Source: DASZRZ01 sp963732925 (GTDB lineage Bacteria; Acidobacteriota; Terriglobia; Terriglobales; Acidobacteriaceae). Taken from it: 64,000 nt of DNA. This document shows positions 1-8,968 of this stretch, piece by piece. The number at the start of each line of letters is the position of its first letter. Positions within the stretch are counted from its first letter, which is position 1. The stretch is from contig CAVTBJ010000003.1 of NCBI GenBank assembly GCA_963732925.1, forward strand, positions 1 to 64,000. Direction: 5' to 3'. The translations under genes and the position numbers were made by a program. The notes under the pieces are model-generated. The model worked only from the letters and a program-made list of their open reading frames with translations. It did no database searches and was not told the DNA's origin.

Positions 1-103
1 GCATTTCACTTGGTGGGCGTCACGCAACCAACGCTATCCGTCGCCGACCCAAATGTGTGATTCGGCTTGCAATCACGAAGAGAGTTGAAGGTAATTTATA
101 GCC

Positions 104-307
104 ATGATTTTAGCACCGTTTCGGTGTTCTATTATCGGCCTGTTTGCGCTTGTAACTTTCAGCTTCGGGTTTGCATGGGGCACCGAGGTGTCGCAGGAAA
201 CGGCGGCTGAGCATCTCACGAAGCGGATAGAACCCGTTTACCCGCCCATTGCGAAAGCCGCGCGCCTTCAAGGGAAGGTTCTGGGGGGGTGGCCCACCCT
301 TGTGTAG
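104..307 (+). pseudogene. Truncated TonB C-terminal-domain protein
   Basis: The 67-codon frame opens with a signal-peptide-like segment (residues 8-26, hydrophobic, ending near FAWGTE) and then reads RIEPVYPPIAKAARLQGKV, which is the characteristic opening of the TonB C-terminal domain that energises outer-membrane receptors. The usual remaining 60 or so residues of that domain (the strand-helix-strand with the YRP motif) are absent: immediately after GKV the DNA changes into a G-rich run and a GGTGG/CCACC palindrome, and a stop follows. I could not find the missing part in any frame of the next 400 bases. It is probably a decayed gene cut by repeat DNA; a short fragment kept by chance is the alternative. 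Confidence 0.55.
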
Positions 308-322
308 CAGACGAGAAAGAGG

Positions 323-357
323 GTGCCCCACCCTTCGCGCCTTTCGAAGGGTGGGAA
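323..357. repeat. Palindromic repeat, copy 1
   Basis: CCCACCCTTCG (327-337) and CGAAGGGTGGG (345-355) form a perfect 11-bp stem with a 7-nt loop. A second copy with the same arms, one G-T wobble and a related loop lies at 512-544, so this is a small dispersed hairpin element rather than a single terminator. Confidence 0.75.
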
Positions 358-511
358 AAGACGATGTACACTGCTGAACCGTGCCGGCCAGATTGAAGCG
401 ATACCACGGAGTTCGCGATCTTCACTTCATAACATTCAGTTGCTTCCGGCGATTGCCTTTGATGGGCACTGGGCGAGACTCGAAATGAGTTCTTCGGGTT
501 CGCGGAGCCGG

Positions 512-544
512 AGGCCCCATCCTTCGCGGTTTTCGAAGGGTGGG
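512..544. repeat. Palindromic repeat, copy 2
   Basis: CCCATCCTTCG (516-526) pairs with CGAAGGGTGGG (534-544) across a 7-nt loop; relative to copy 1 one C has become T, which preserves pairing as a wobble. Same orientation as the copy at 323-357. Confidence 0.7.
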
Positions 545-656
545 AGCGAAGAGGCCTGTTCATCTTCACCAGCTCCGGCCTCGATAAGCATAGGATCGGA
601 AACTGCTCCATCCGAAGTACCGCAGCGGCTGAAAGCCGAGTGCAATCTGGCTTACG

Positions 657-686
657 TCTCGCAGGCATCCATGCCTGCGCTACCGG
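657..686. repeat. Palindromic direct repeat flanking the PNPOx-like gene, left copy
   Basis: CGCAGGCAT and ATGCCTGCG form a 9-bp palindrome with a 2-nt centre, followed by GCTACCGG. A diverged copy in the same orientation is at about 1302-1330, on the other side of the PNPOx-like gene (743-1253). Confidence 0.5.
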
Positions 687-742
687 GCCTGCGCCACTGG
701 TGTCAGACTCGAATGGGCCATCCGCCCGAAATTCAATTTCAA

Positions 743-1253
743 TCAGTCAAAGCGCCAACGAGTGGCTGTTTTGGGAAAGCTTTTTTCGATGAGACCGAAC
801 ACCCGGCGCGGGGCCACTCGAAAGACGGGTGAGTCTCCCGGGACCTCCATTTTGTACTTTTGTCCGTAAACTTTCATGACGCGCTGGTACACTGCGCTTC
901 CCGCAGAAGCTATCTCGGCAATGCCTTCCAGAATTACGGCATTCTCTGCGTCGTCCGTGCAAACCGTGCAATACGGATTGCGCTGTAAGTTTCGCGCTTT
1001 CTGCGTGCCTTCGCCGGTGCCGAACCAGAATGCGCCTTCCACCCACGCCGCCCCATACCGGCATAGTGTGCGGACGGCCCCCGGAACGTGCGGTGCTGAT
1101 CCAGTAGGTGCGCGATTTGGCAAGCTGCTCCTCGGCCCAGCTCCAGGGCAGCAGCCCGTCTTTTGGGTCCTTCAGGCCGTAGCCCTTCGCCACTGGCCGG
1201 TCGGCGCGGGGGCCGGGGATCGACACAGCAGCTTTCGCGGCCTTGGTCTTCAT
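743..1253 (-). pseudogene. Pyridoxamine 5'-phosphate oxidase-like (FMN-binding split barrel) protein, frameshifted
   Basis: The ATG at 1253 opens a frame reading LPWSWAEEQLAKSRTYWIST followed by a GRPHTMPVWG motif, which is typical of the first strands of PNPOx-like flavoproteins. Near 1047-1054 (a GCCGCCCC run) the family sequence continues one frame over as AWVEGAFWFGTG, then ARNLQRNPYCTV and VILEGIAEI, to the stop at 743. Joined, the product is about 169 residues, a normal length for this family of small FMN- or F420-binding oxidoreductases of unknown substrate. One extra base in the C/G run would explain the break, so an assembly error is as likely as a true pseudogene. The gene is flanked by two copies of a palindromic repeat. 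Confidence 0.7.
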
Positions 1254-1301
1254 TTTTCGCCGGTGTCGCTTTCCTGGGCATCGTTCCCCTGCCTTGAATC
1301 T

Positions 1302-1330
1302 CGCAGCCATCCTGCCTGCGCCACCGGTTT
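1302..1330. repeat. Palindromic direct repeat flanking the PNPOx-like gene, right copy
   Basis: Reads TCTCGCAGCCATCCTGCCTG and then CGCCACCGG; it aligns with 657-686 with a 2-base gap and few substitutions. It lies upstream of the ATG of the PNPOx-like gene. Confidence 0.45.
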
Positions 1331-1389
1331 CCGGAGTCTGCAATTGCGCGCCTGACGTCAGCTTACCGGAGCAGATTTCCATCTGAGCC

Positions 1390-2346
1390 CTACGCACTTC
1401 CGATCAAAATTCCCGTGGCAAACACCAGGATGCCGCCGATGAACACCTGGAAGGCGGCCGAAAGCGGCGGGGTATCCATGTAACGGGAGCGGATCCAGGT
1501 GATGGCGCCGAGCTCGAGCACGACGACGACCACGGCGACAGCCATGGCCAAATGAAAGTTGGGAATCAGGAAGGGCAGGGTATGGCCGATGCCTCCAACG
1601 GTAGTCATGAGGCCGGTAATCAGGCCGCGCAGCCAGGGATGGCCGCGGCCGGTGAGGCTACCGTCATCGGAGAGGGCCTCGGCAAAACCCATGCTGATGC
1701 CCGCGCCCACGGAGGCGGCCGCGCCTACGAGAAAGGCGTCCCAACCGTCGCGAGTAGAGAAGGCGGCGGCAAAGACCGGGGCCAGGGTGGAGACCGAGCC
1801 ATCCATCAGGCCCACCAGGCCGGGCTGCACGACCTGAAGAAGAAACAGCCGGCGCTCGGCTTCCTGCTCCTGGCCTTTGACTTCGGGGCTGAGCGCTTTC
1901 TCGTCGAGCTCCTGGGCACGCACCTCGTGGGTACGCTCCTCCTGGGCAAGGTTGTCGAGCAGTTGGCGCACGCCGGCGTCCTGGGCCTTGGCGGCGGAGC
2001 GCTCATAGAAGCGCCGCGTTTCGACTTCCATGGCGGAGGCCTGCTTGCGGATCTTATCCAGCCCTAAGGGACGCGCCAGCCAGACCGGCTCGCGGGTAAC
2101 GAAGCCGCGCACATCCTGGCGGCGGATGAGCGGAATATGCTCCCCGAACTTCTGCCGGTAGAGCTCCAGCAGGCGCTGGCGGTGGCTGGTTTCCTGGGCA
2201 CGCATGCCCTCGAACACGGCGGCCGAGCCGGGAAAATTTTCGCGCAGGCCTTCGGCGTAGTCGGCGTAGACGCGCTCGTCTTCTTCTTCCAGGGAAATGG
2301 CGAGGGCCAGAATTTCTTTTTCCGAGAGGCTATCGAAGTCTTTCAT
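1390..2346 (-). CDS. mbfA: Membrane-bound ferritin / iron exporter (erythrin-VIT1 fusion)
   Basis: Two-domain protein of about 318 residues. The N-terminal 150 residues are a ferritin-like (erythrin/rubrerythrin) di-iron domain: SLEEEDERVYADYAE, then ETSH, and in the second helix pair METR-type EVETRRFYE and EERTH, giving the paired E and ExxH iron ligands. The C-terminal 150 residues are a VIT1/CCC1-type transporter with GLMDGSVSTLAP and about five membrane spans. Known members (MbfA of rhizobia) export iron and protect against iron/peroxide stress; that role is inferred here. I chose the ATG at 2346 because MKDFDSLSEKEILALAISLE matches the family start; an upstream GTG at 2367 adds seven unlikely residues. 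It lies downstream of atpC on the same strand, but a terminator-like hairpin separates them. Confidence 0.88.
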   Translation of the reverse strand: MKDFDSLSEKEILALAISLEEEDERVYADYAEGLRENFPGSAAVFEGMRAQETSHRQRLLELYRQKFGEHIPLIRRQDVRGFVTREPVWLARPLGLDKIRKQASAMEVETRRFYERSAAKAQDAGVRQLLDNLAQEERTHEVRAQELDEKALSPEVKGQEQEAERRLFLLQVVQPGLVGLMDGSVSTLAPVFAAAFSTRDGWDAFLVGAAASVGAGISMGFAEALSDDGSLTGRGHPWLRGLITGLMTTVGGIGHTLPFLIPNFHLAMAVAVVVVVLELGAITWIRSRYMDTPPLSAAFQVFIGGILVFATGILIGSA

Positions 2347-2501
2347 AGGAGTCTGCCATGGGAACACGAAAGACTACACGGAGACGCGCGAGGATGCTAC
2401 GCGGCGCAATAAGCCGTGCCACCGGTGTTCCGGAAAAGATATGGGGCACCGGCGTCTCATCCCCGTCTCATCCGGCCTCGGGAAAATGCAAGATGCGCCG
2501 C

Positions 2502-2528
2502 AAGAAAGCCCGCTTGAGCAATCGGGCT
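2502..2528 (-). terminator. Possible terminator of the ATP synthase operon
   Basis: Read on the minus strand, AGCCCG, a 10-nt loop and CGGGCT form a 6-bp stem, followed by TTCTT. It starts 29 nt past the atpC stop. The stem is short and the T-run interrupted, so it may be weak. Confidence 0.45.
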
Positions 2529-2556
2529 CCATCTTCAGTGAGCGTTGAACCTTAAA

Positions 2557-2988
2557 CTAGGGGACGATATTGGCCAAATCGGAACCTGTGGCCGATGCAG
2601 CGGCCTGCAAGCGGCTTTCAGCAAGGGCGAGCGCGGCCTGGATCTCTGGAAGTTTTTCTCCGCTGGCCGAGGGAATTTCCTGTTCCGCCTGCTCGCGGGC
2701 GCGATGGGCCTCGGCCACGTTGATTTCCTCGGCGCGCTCGGCGGTTTCCGCCAGGATGGTGACTTTGTCGGGCAGCACCTCGGCAAATCCCCAGCCCACG
2801 GCGAGCCAGCGGATGATGTTGCCCTTACGATAGGCGATCTGGCCCACGCCCAGTTCGGTAATGAGCGGGGCGTGGCCGGGCAGGATGCCGAGATAGCCAT
2901 CCTTGCCGGGAATCTGCATGGCTTCGGCCTGGTCCTGAACCACGAGGCGGTCGGGAGTGACGATTTCGACCTGGAGAGTGTCTGGCAT
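2557..2988 (-). CDS. atpC: ATP synthase F1 subunit epsilon
   Basis: 143 residues, the normal size. The N-terminal beta-sandwich reads LQVEIVTPDRLV, then IPGKDGYLGILPGHAPLITELG, the signature of the family; the C-terminal part is a charged helical hairpin (AERAEEINVAEAHRAREQAE). It sits at the base of the central stalk with gamma, couples rotation to catalysis and can inhibit hydrolysis. It is the last gene of the minus-strand cluster. Its ATG is only 6 bases after the stop of a 67-codon ORF, so the two are probably translated together. Confidence 0.95.
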   Translation of the reverse strand: MPDTLQVEIVTPDRLVVQDQAEAMQIPGKDGYLGILPGHAPLITELGVGQIAYRKGNIIRWLAVGWGFAEVLPDKVTILAETAERAEEINVAEAHRAREQAEQEIPSASGEKLPEIQAALALAESRLQAAASATGSDLANIVP

Positions 2989-2994
2989 GGACGG

Positions 2995-3198
2995 TTAGGA
3001 CGACCTCGAATTGGAAAGCTTCAGTGCAAGGTTCCAAGCCTGGCGCGCCACCCGGTCGCCAAAATGCGCGCGCAGCGACTGCCAGGCCAGACGCCGGGTG
3101 TTGAGCCTGGTGCGGAAGAACGACCACTCAGGGCCGTACTCCGCACTCTCGATGCGCCCGCCAGTGGCCCGGGGATGATTGTAGGTCTTCTTCCGCAT
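2995..3198 (-). CDS. Small basic protein between atpD and atpC
   Basis: A 67-residue, Arg-rich frame starting MRKKTYNHPRATGGRIESAE and ending six bases before the atpC ATG. A GGAG Shine-Dalgarno stands six bases upstream of the ATG, and the codon bias at third positions resembles the neighbours. No transmembrane segment or known motif is visible; the central part (EWSFFRTRLNTRRLAWQSL) could form an amphipathic helix. Canonical bacterial atp operons run straight from atpD to atpC, so this is an extra reading frame. I do not recognise a family. It may be a genuine accessory protein or a translated spacer that helps couple atpC translation. Confidence 0.5.
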   Translation of the reverse strand: MRKKTYNHPRATGGRIESAEYGPEWSFFRTRLNTRRLAWQSLRAHFGDRVARQAWNLALKLSNSRSS

Positions 3199-3275
3199 CT
3201 TTTCTCCAGAAAGCTTTTTCTCTAAAAAGCTTTGCCTCCAAAAAGCTGGCCTCGAGCTCTCAACCAACTGGCAGG

Positions 3276-4721
<1,446 letters not shown>

Positions 4722-4726
4722 GAAAG

Positions 4727-4797
4727 TTTCTCGTTTCCGGTTTCCGGTTTCTGGTCAAGCTCGCCGTGAGAAACGAGAAACCAGAAACCAGAAACTT
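4727..4797. repeat. GAAACCAGAAAC-type repeat in the atpG-atpD gap
   Basis: The plus strand reads CTCGTTTCCGGTTTCCGG and TTTCTGG, then, after a 16-base centre, GAGAAACGAGAAACCAGAAA and CCAGAAAC. The two halves are imperfect inverted repeats of each other built from 7-base GAAACCA units. Similar arrays occur at 5877-5912, 27085-27192 and 61165-61360, always between genes. Confidence 0.75.
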
Positions 4798-5869
4798 ACA
4801 ATGCTGCCGCCCCGCTTACGATCTCGATAATCTCCTTGGTGATCGCGGCCTGGCGCGCGCGGTTCATGGTCAGGGTAAGGGCGTCGATCATGTCGGAGGC
4901 GTTATTGGTAGCCGCGTCCATGGCGGTCATGCGCGCGGCATGCTCGGCGGCGATGGATTCCAGCAGCGCGGCAAAAATATGCACCGTGACATACTTGGGC
5001 AGCAGGTCGCGGAACAACTCGTCCGGGGGCTGCTCGTAGATGTAATCCACCGCAGCGCCGAAACGGGCGGCCTGCTGATCGATTTCAGAGGTATCGGGGG
5101 GACGAACCCGGATTCCCGTACCCGCCGCCGCTTCCAAGGCGCGCTTTTTCTGCTCCTCGGTGAGGCCCTCCGCCATATGAATGTCGCGGGCTCCGATCTG
5201 CTCGATCGGCAGGACTTCGTCCAGCACCAGGCGCTGGGCAATCACCGACTTGAACTCATTATAGACAACGTAAACAGAATCGATTTCCTGCCGCTCGTAG
5301 CGCACGACGATGCTTTCCACCAGGCCGCGAACGTAGGAAAACTCCAGCTTGGTGAGGATGTTCACATGCTCTCCGACGATGCGCACCCGCGCCGTGCGCG
5401 GAGGAGCAGGCAACTGCTGGCCGGATTCGGGCTCCGTCTGCGGGGCGGGAGTAAGCTCCACGGGGAAGCGGCGCCGCAGGAAGTCGCGCCCCTTGCGGCC
5501 CACGCATTCAATGTCAATGTTGAGATCGGGATGCTCCTGAATGAACCGCATCGCCGCTTTGAGGATGTTGGCATTGAAAGCTCCAGCCAATCCGCGGTCT
5601 CCGGTCACCACCAGCAGCAGCGCGGTCTTTTGCGGGCGCCGCGCCAGCAGAGGATGCCGCGGCTGATCGGTTCCCGGCTCATTTACATCCGCGCGCGACA
5701 CCAGCGATTTGAGCACGTTGGTGAGCATCTGCGCATAGGGACGCGCGGCCAGGGCGTGCTCCTGGGCCCGGCGCAGGCGGGCGGCGGAGATCATCTTCAT
5801 GGCCTTGGTGATCTGCCGCGTGTTGCGCACGCTGCGAATCCGGCGTCGAATATCGAGAACGTTGGGCAC
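4796..5869 (-). CDS. atpG: ATP synthase F1 subunit gamma, enlarged
   Basis: 357 residues against about 285-290 in most bacteria. Both conserved ends of the rotor coiled coil are clear: MPNVLDIRRRIRSVRNTRQI with TKAMKMISAARL at the N-terminus, and MTAMDAATNNASDMI with NRARQAAITKEIIEIV at the C-terminus; TGDRGLAGAFN marks the central Rossmann-like domain. The additional length sits in two places: a Pro/Gln-rich insert after FPVELTPAPQ (about residues 136-160) and a charged insert GLTEEQKKRALEAAAG to VRPPDTSEIDQQ (about 228-260). The inserts face outward in the known fold and may alter contacts with epsilon or the stator; this is inference. Confidence 0.95.
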   Translation of the reverse strand: MPNVLDIRRRIRSVRNTRQITKAMKMISAARLRRAQEHALAARPYAQMLTNVLKSLVSRADVNEPGTDQPRHPLLARRPQKTALLLVVTGDRGLAGAFNANILKAAMRFIQEHPDLNIDIECVGRKGRDFLRRRFPVELTPAPQTEPESGQQLPAPPRTARVRIVGEHVNILTKLEFSYVRGLVESIVVRYERQEIDSVYVVYNEFKSVIAQRLVLDEVLPIEQIGARDIHMAEGLTEEQKKRALEAAAGTGIRVRPPDTSEIDQQAARFGAAVDYIYEQPPDELFRDLLPKYVTVHIFAALLESIAAEHAARMTAMDAATNNASDMIDALTLTMNRARQAAITKEIIEIVSGAAAL

Positions 5870-5876
5870 GTCTTTA

Positions 5877-5912
5877 TCGGTTTCTTGTTTCTGGTTTCTG
5901 GTTTCTCGTCGT
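5877..5912. repeat. GAAACCAGAAAC-type repeat in the atpA-atpG gap
   Basis: Plus strand GGTTTCTTGTTTCTGGTTTC followed by TGGTTTCTCG: five units of the same 7-base TTTCTGG pattern as at 4727-4797. A short further piece, GAGAAACGAAAAAAC, is near 6018. Confidence 0.7.
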
Positions 5913-6037
5913 TATTTCCAGCTCACATCACGGCTGCGAAGCGACTGCGAAAGACCTTTGAGGGAGTCTCGACACTCTCGAGCACTGCTCAAGAACTGCG
6001 CTCAACGGCTCCTTCCGAGAAACGAAAAAACGGCGGC

Positions 6038-7579
6038 CTAGCGCGTTGCGCTTGCCGCTGCCTTACGCTCGGCAACGAAGCGCTGCTTGAACTCCTTCAG
6101 TACCTTATTCATCTCGCTCTTCAAGACATCGTCGAGCACCTTCTTTTCCTCGATGGACTTCAGCAGGCCCGGGTTCATGGTGTCTGCATACTCGTAGAGC
6201 CCGCTCTCGAAGGGCCGGCAGTCTTCCACCGCCATGTCGTCGAGGAACCCGTTGGTCCCGGCGTAGATGATCAGAATCTGCTTGGAAAACGACAGCGGAC
6301 TAAACTGGTCCTGCTTGAGAATTTCCACCAGGCGCTGCCCGCGGTTGAGCTGGGCCTGCGTAGCTTTATCCAGGTCGGAACCGAACTGGGCAAAGGCCGC
6401 CAGTTCGCGGAACTGGGCCAGCTCCAGCTTCAGGGTGCCGGCCACCTGGCGCATGGCCTTGATCTGGGCGCTGCCGCCCACGCGGCTGACGGAAATTCCG
6501 ACGTTAATCGCCGGACGGATGCCGGAGTTGAACAGGTCGGTCTCGAGAAAGATCTGGCCGTCGGTAATGGAGATGACGTTGGTCGGGATATAGGCCGAAA
6601 CGTCTCCCGCCTGGGTCTCGATAACCGGCAGCGAAGTCAGCGAACCTCCTCCCTGCTTGTCGTTCAGCTTGGCGGCGCGCTCCAGCAGGCGGGAATGCAG
6701 ATAAAACACATCCCCCGGATAGGCTTCCCGGCCGGGCGGCCGGCGCAGCAGCAAGGAAATCTCGCGGTAGGCGGCGGCGTGCTTGGAGAGATCGTCATAG
6801 ATGCAGAGCGCGTGCCGCTTGCTGTCGCGGAAGTACTCGCCGATGGCGGTGGCGGCGTAGGGCGCCAGATACTGCATGGGAGCGGGCTCGGAAGCGGAGG
6901 CGACGACGACGATGGTGTAGTCCATGGCGCCGTTGTCTTCCAGAATCTTGACTACCTGGGCGACGCTGGAGCGCTTCTGCCCGATGGCGCAGTAGATACA
7001 AACGAGGTCGCGGCCCTTGCTGTTGAGGATGCTATCCAGGGCAATGGCGGTTTTGCCGGTCTGGCGGTCGCCAATAATCAGCTCGCGCTGCCCGCGGCCG
7101 ATGGGAATCATAGCGTCGATGGCTTTGAGTCCCGTAGCCATGGGCTCGCGCACCGGCTGGCGATAGACCACGCCGGGAGCGATGCGCTCCACTGGATTGT
7201 AGGAATCGGCAACGATGGGTCCTTTTTCGTCGATAGGCTGACCGAGGGCATTCACCACGCGCCCGATCATGGCTTCGCCCACGGGCACGCTCATGATCCG
7301 CCCGGTGCGCTTGACTTCGTCGCCCTCGCGGATTTCCGTGTACTCGCCCAGCAGCACCACGCCCACCTGGTCTTCTTCCAGGTTCATGGCGATGCCCGCC
7401 ACGTCGTGGGGAAAAGAAAGCAGCTCGCCCGACATGACCTTGTCGAGGCCATGCACGCGGGCAATGCCGTCGCCCAGCGAAATGACCGTACCCACTTCAT
7501 CCACCGAGATGCGGCTCTCGTAGTTCTCAATCTGGTCGCGGATGAGCTTGGTAATCTCGTCAGCTTTAATTTGTGCCAT
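6038..7579 (-). CDS. atpA: ATP synthase F1 subunit alpha
   Basis: 513 residues, full length and unbroken. Walker A-type GDRQTGKT, the QKRSSVAQV loop, YIPTNVISITDGQIFLE and the alpha-specific SRVGGSAQIKAM are all present, with the N-terminal stator-binding helix (KADEITKLIRDQIENYE). It forms the non-catalytic nucleotide sites of the alpha3-beta3 hexamer and binds delta and b at its N-terminus. The atpG side of the gene carries a repeat array; the atpH side carries a different AGCTAGCGGC repeat. Confidence 0.98.
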   Translation of the reverse strand: MAQIKADEITKLIRDQIENYESRISVDEVGTVISLGDGIARVHGLDKVMSGELLSFPHDVAGIAMNLEEDQVGVVLLGEYTEIREGDEVKRTGRIMSVPVGEAMIGRVVNALGQPIDEKGPIVADSYNPVERIAPGVVYRQPVREPMATGLKAIDAMIPIGRGQRELIIGDRQTGKTAIALDSILNSKGRDLVCIYCAIGQKRSSVAQVVKILEDNGAMDYTIVVVASASEPAPMQYLAPYAATAIGEYFRDSKRHALCIYDDLSKHAAAYREISLLLRRPPGREAYPGDVFYLHSRLLERAAKLNDKQGGGSLTSLPVIETQAGDVSAYIPTNVISITDGQIFLETDLFNSGIRPAINVGISVSRVGGSAQIKAMRQVAGTLKLELAQFRELAAFAQFGSDLDKATQAQLNRGQRLVEILKQDQFSPLSFSKQILIIYAGTNGFLDDMAVEDCRPFESGLYEYADTMNPGLLKSIEEKKVLDDVLKSEMNKVLKEFKQRFVAERKAAASATR

Positions 7580-7591
7580 AGAAAACGCTCT

Positions 7592-7643
7592 TAGCTAGCG
7601 GCTATCCGCCATCAGCTCCCAGCTAGCGGCATTCAGCCAGCTG
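7592..7643. repeat. AGCTAGCGGC repeat in the atpH-atpA gap
   Basis: TAGCTAGCGGCTATCCGCC, ATCAGCTCCC, AGCTAGCGGCATTCAGCC and AGCTGA form two imperfect copies of a 26-base unit. This is a different sequence from the GAAACCA family that fills the next two gaps of the same operon. Confidence 0.55.
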
Positions 7644-7651
7644 AAGCCGAT

Positions 7652-8191
7652 CTACTGTGCGCTCAATTCTTCCCTGATTCTTTCCAACTGCCCGCGTACG
7701 GAGCCATCGTAGATGGTGCTGCCCATGCGAACCATGGCTCCTCCCAGGAGGCTCCGGTCCTGGGCATAGCGGGCGATTACGGTTTTCCCGGTCATGCGCT
7801 CGATCTGGGACTCCAGCGCCTGCCGCTCGCCGGCACTCAGCTCGCGGACACTGGTGACTTCGGCCTCGGTGACTCCCATGCGGCGGTTCAGCTCCTGCTC
7901 AAGCTGGCGCGCGATCGGCTCCAACTGGCCGATGCGGCGGTGCCGAATCAGGACCGCGGCAAAGTTCCGCGCTTCCCGGCAAAGGGACATGCGTTGCGCC
8001 AGCGCGTCCAGCAAACCCAGCTTTTCGGGAAGCGCGATGGCCGGGTTGCTCCATACCCGCCGCAGGTCCGAACTGGTCTTCAGGACCTCCAGCAATGCCG
8101 CCAGCTGCTGGCGAACGTCGCCTGGCTCCAGTTTACGATCCAGGATCACGTCGGCAAAAGCGCGCGCGTAGCTGCTGGTCACCGAAGCCAT
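7652..8191 (-). CDS. atpH: ATP synthase F1 subunit delta
   Basis: 179 residues, the usual size for OSCP/delta. The N-terminal six-helix bundle begins VTSSYARAFADVILD, and the C-terminal domain ends GKTVIARYAQDRSLLGGAMVRMG and YDGSVRGQLERIREEL, the signature of the family. It caps the alpha3-beta3 hexamer and ties it to the b/b' stalk. Only three bases separate it from the stop of atpF. Confidence 0.95.
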   Translation of the reverse strand: MASVTSSYARAFADVILDRKLEPGDVRQQLAALLEVLKTSSDLRRVWSNPAIALPEKLGLLDALAQRMSLCREARNFAAVLIRHRRIGQLEPIARQLEQELNRRMGVTEAEVTSVRELSAGERQALESQIERMTGKTVIARYAQDRSLLGGAMVRMGSTIYDGSVRGQLERIREELSAQ

Positions 8192-8194
8192 GGG

Positions 8195-8968
8195 CTAACC
8201 CTTCTCCCCGTTGACGATCTGCTCGACGAAACCATGAAACAGAGCCCGATCGGCGGCCGGGTCCACCTGAATGCGCTTTGCCGCCAGCGAAACCGCCAGT
8301 CCGGCGGCATAGGCTTTCAGTTCTCGTTGCGCCTGGCGGGTGGCGGCCTCAATCTCCTGCCGGGCGGCTTCGATGATCCTGGACTTATCCTGCTCGGCGG
8401 CGGCGTGGAGACGGGCTTCCTCGGCGGCGCCTTGGCCTTCGGCGGCGGCGCGCAGGGCGGCGATCTCCGAATCCAGCTGTCCCAGACGCTTCTCCACTTC
8501 AGCGAGGCGGCGGTTGGCGTCTTCACTGGCCCTGCGCGCCTCCTCCATTCCCTTCTGGATGGCTGCAGTGCGGGCGCGGAATGCCGCGGGGGCGTAGCCG
8601 CGCCAGAACCAGAGCACCACTCCGGCAATGATGGCGAAATTCACGCCCAGCGACATCCAATAAGCGCCGGTGACCGGCAGCCCGGTAACATGCGCGATCC
8701 AGCGCACAGGCGCGGAATACTTGAACTCGGCGTGTTCCTCGTTTTGTTCCTGCTGTTCGTAGTTCTCCAGCATCCCTTCTGAAGGACCTTGCTGCTGCGC
8801 CTGATTTCCCGCCTGAGAACTCGGGGAAGCAGGAGCGGCGGCAGCCTGGCGAGGAACCTGAGGCTGCCCGGCGGGCACCGGGGAAGGCACTGCCGGGGCC
8901 TGGGCGCAGGCGCAGATTGCGAGGAAGAGCAAAGCAAAAAACGCCCCTGCGGGCAGGAGACGCTTCAC
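8195..8968 (-). CDS. atpF: ATP synthase subunit b with N-terminal signal-like extension
   Basis: 257 residues, about 100 longer than a standard b subunit. It starts with a signal-peptide-like stretch (MKRLLPAGAFFALLFLAICA), followed by a Pro/Ala/Gln-rich linker (about residues 25-65) and only then the expected single membrane anchor (YWMSLGVNFAIIAGVVLWFW, about 103-122) and a long charged coiled coil that dimerises in the peripheral stalk. If the first segment is a cleaved signal peptide, the linker lies in the periplasm and the stalk in the cytoplasm. Start overlaps the stop of the upstream b-type gene by four bases (ATGA), indicating coupled translation. Confidence 0.9.
   Translation of the reverse strand: MKRLLPAGAFFALLFLAICACAQAPAVPSPVPAGQPQVPRQAAAAPASPSSQAGNQAQQQGPSEGMLENYEQQEQNEEHAEFKYSAPVRWIAHVTGLPVTGAYWMSLGVNFAIIAGVVLWFWRGYAPAAFRARTAAIQKGMEEARRASEDANRRLAEVEKRLGQLDSEIAALRAAAEGQGAAEEARLHAAAEQDKSRIIEAARQEIEAATRQAQRELKAYAAGLAVSLAAKRIQVDPAADRALFHGFVEQIVNGEKG

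Larger units (their letters stand above)
308..742. other. Non-coding stretch with palindromic repeats
   Basis: No convincing gene is seen here. Open frames on both strands are low-complexity and match nothing I recognise. The stretch holds two copies of a CCCACCCTTCG hairpin (323-357 and 512-544) and a CGCAGGCAT palindrome near 660-679, so it looks like a repeat-rich relic region between the broken TonB gene and the PNPOx-like gene. Confidence 0.5.

Noticed and set aside
4766..7594. 942-codon open frame on the plus strand
   Set aside because: It is antisense to atpG and atpA, which are certain; in GC-rich DNA the opposite strand of highly biased genes is often open. Its composition (Gly/His/Gln-rich) is typical of such shadows.
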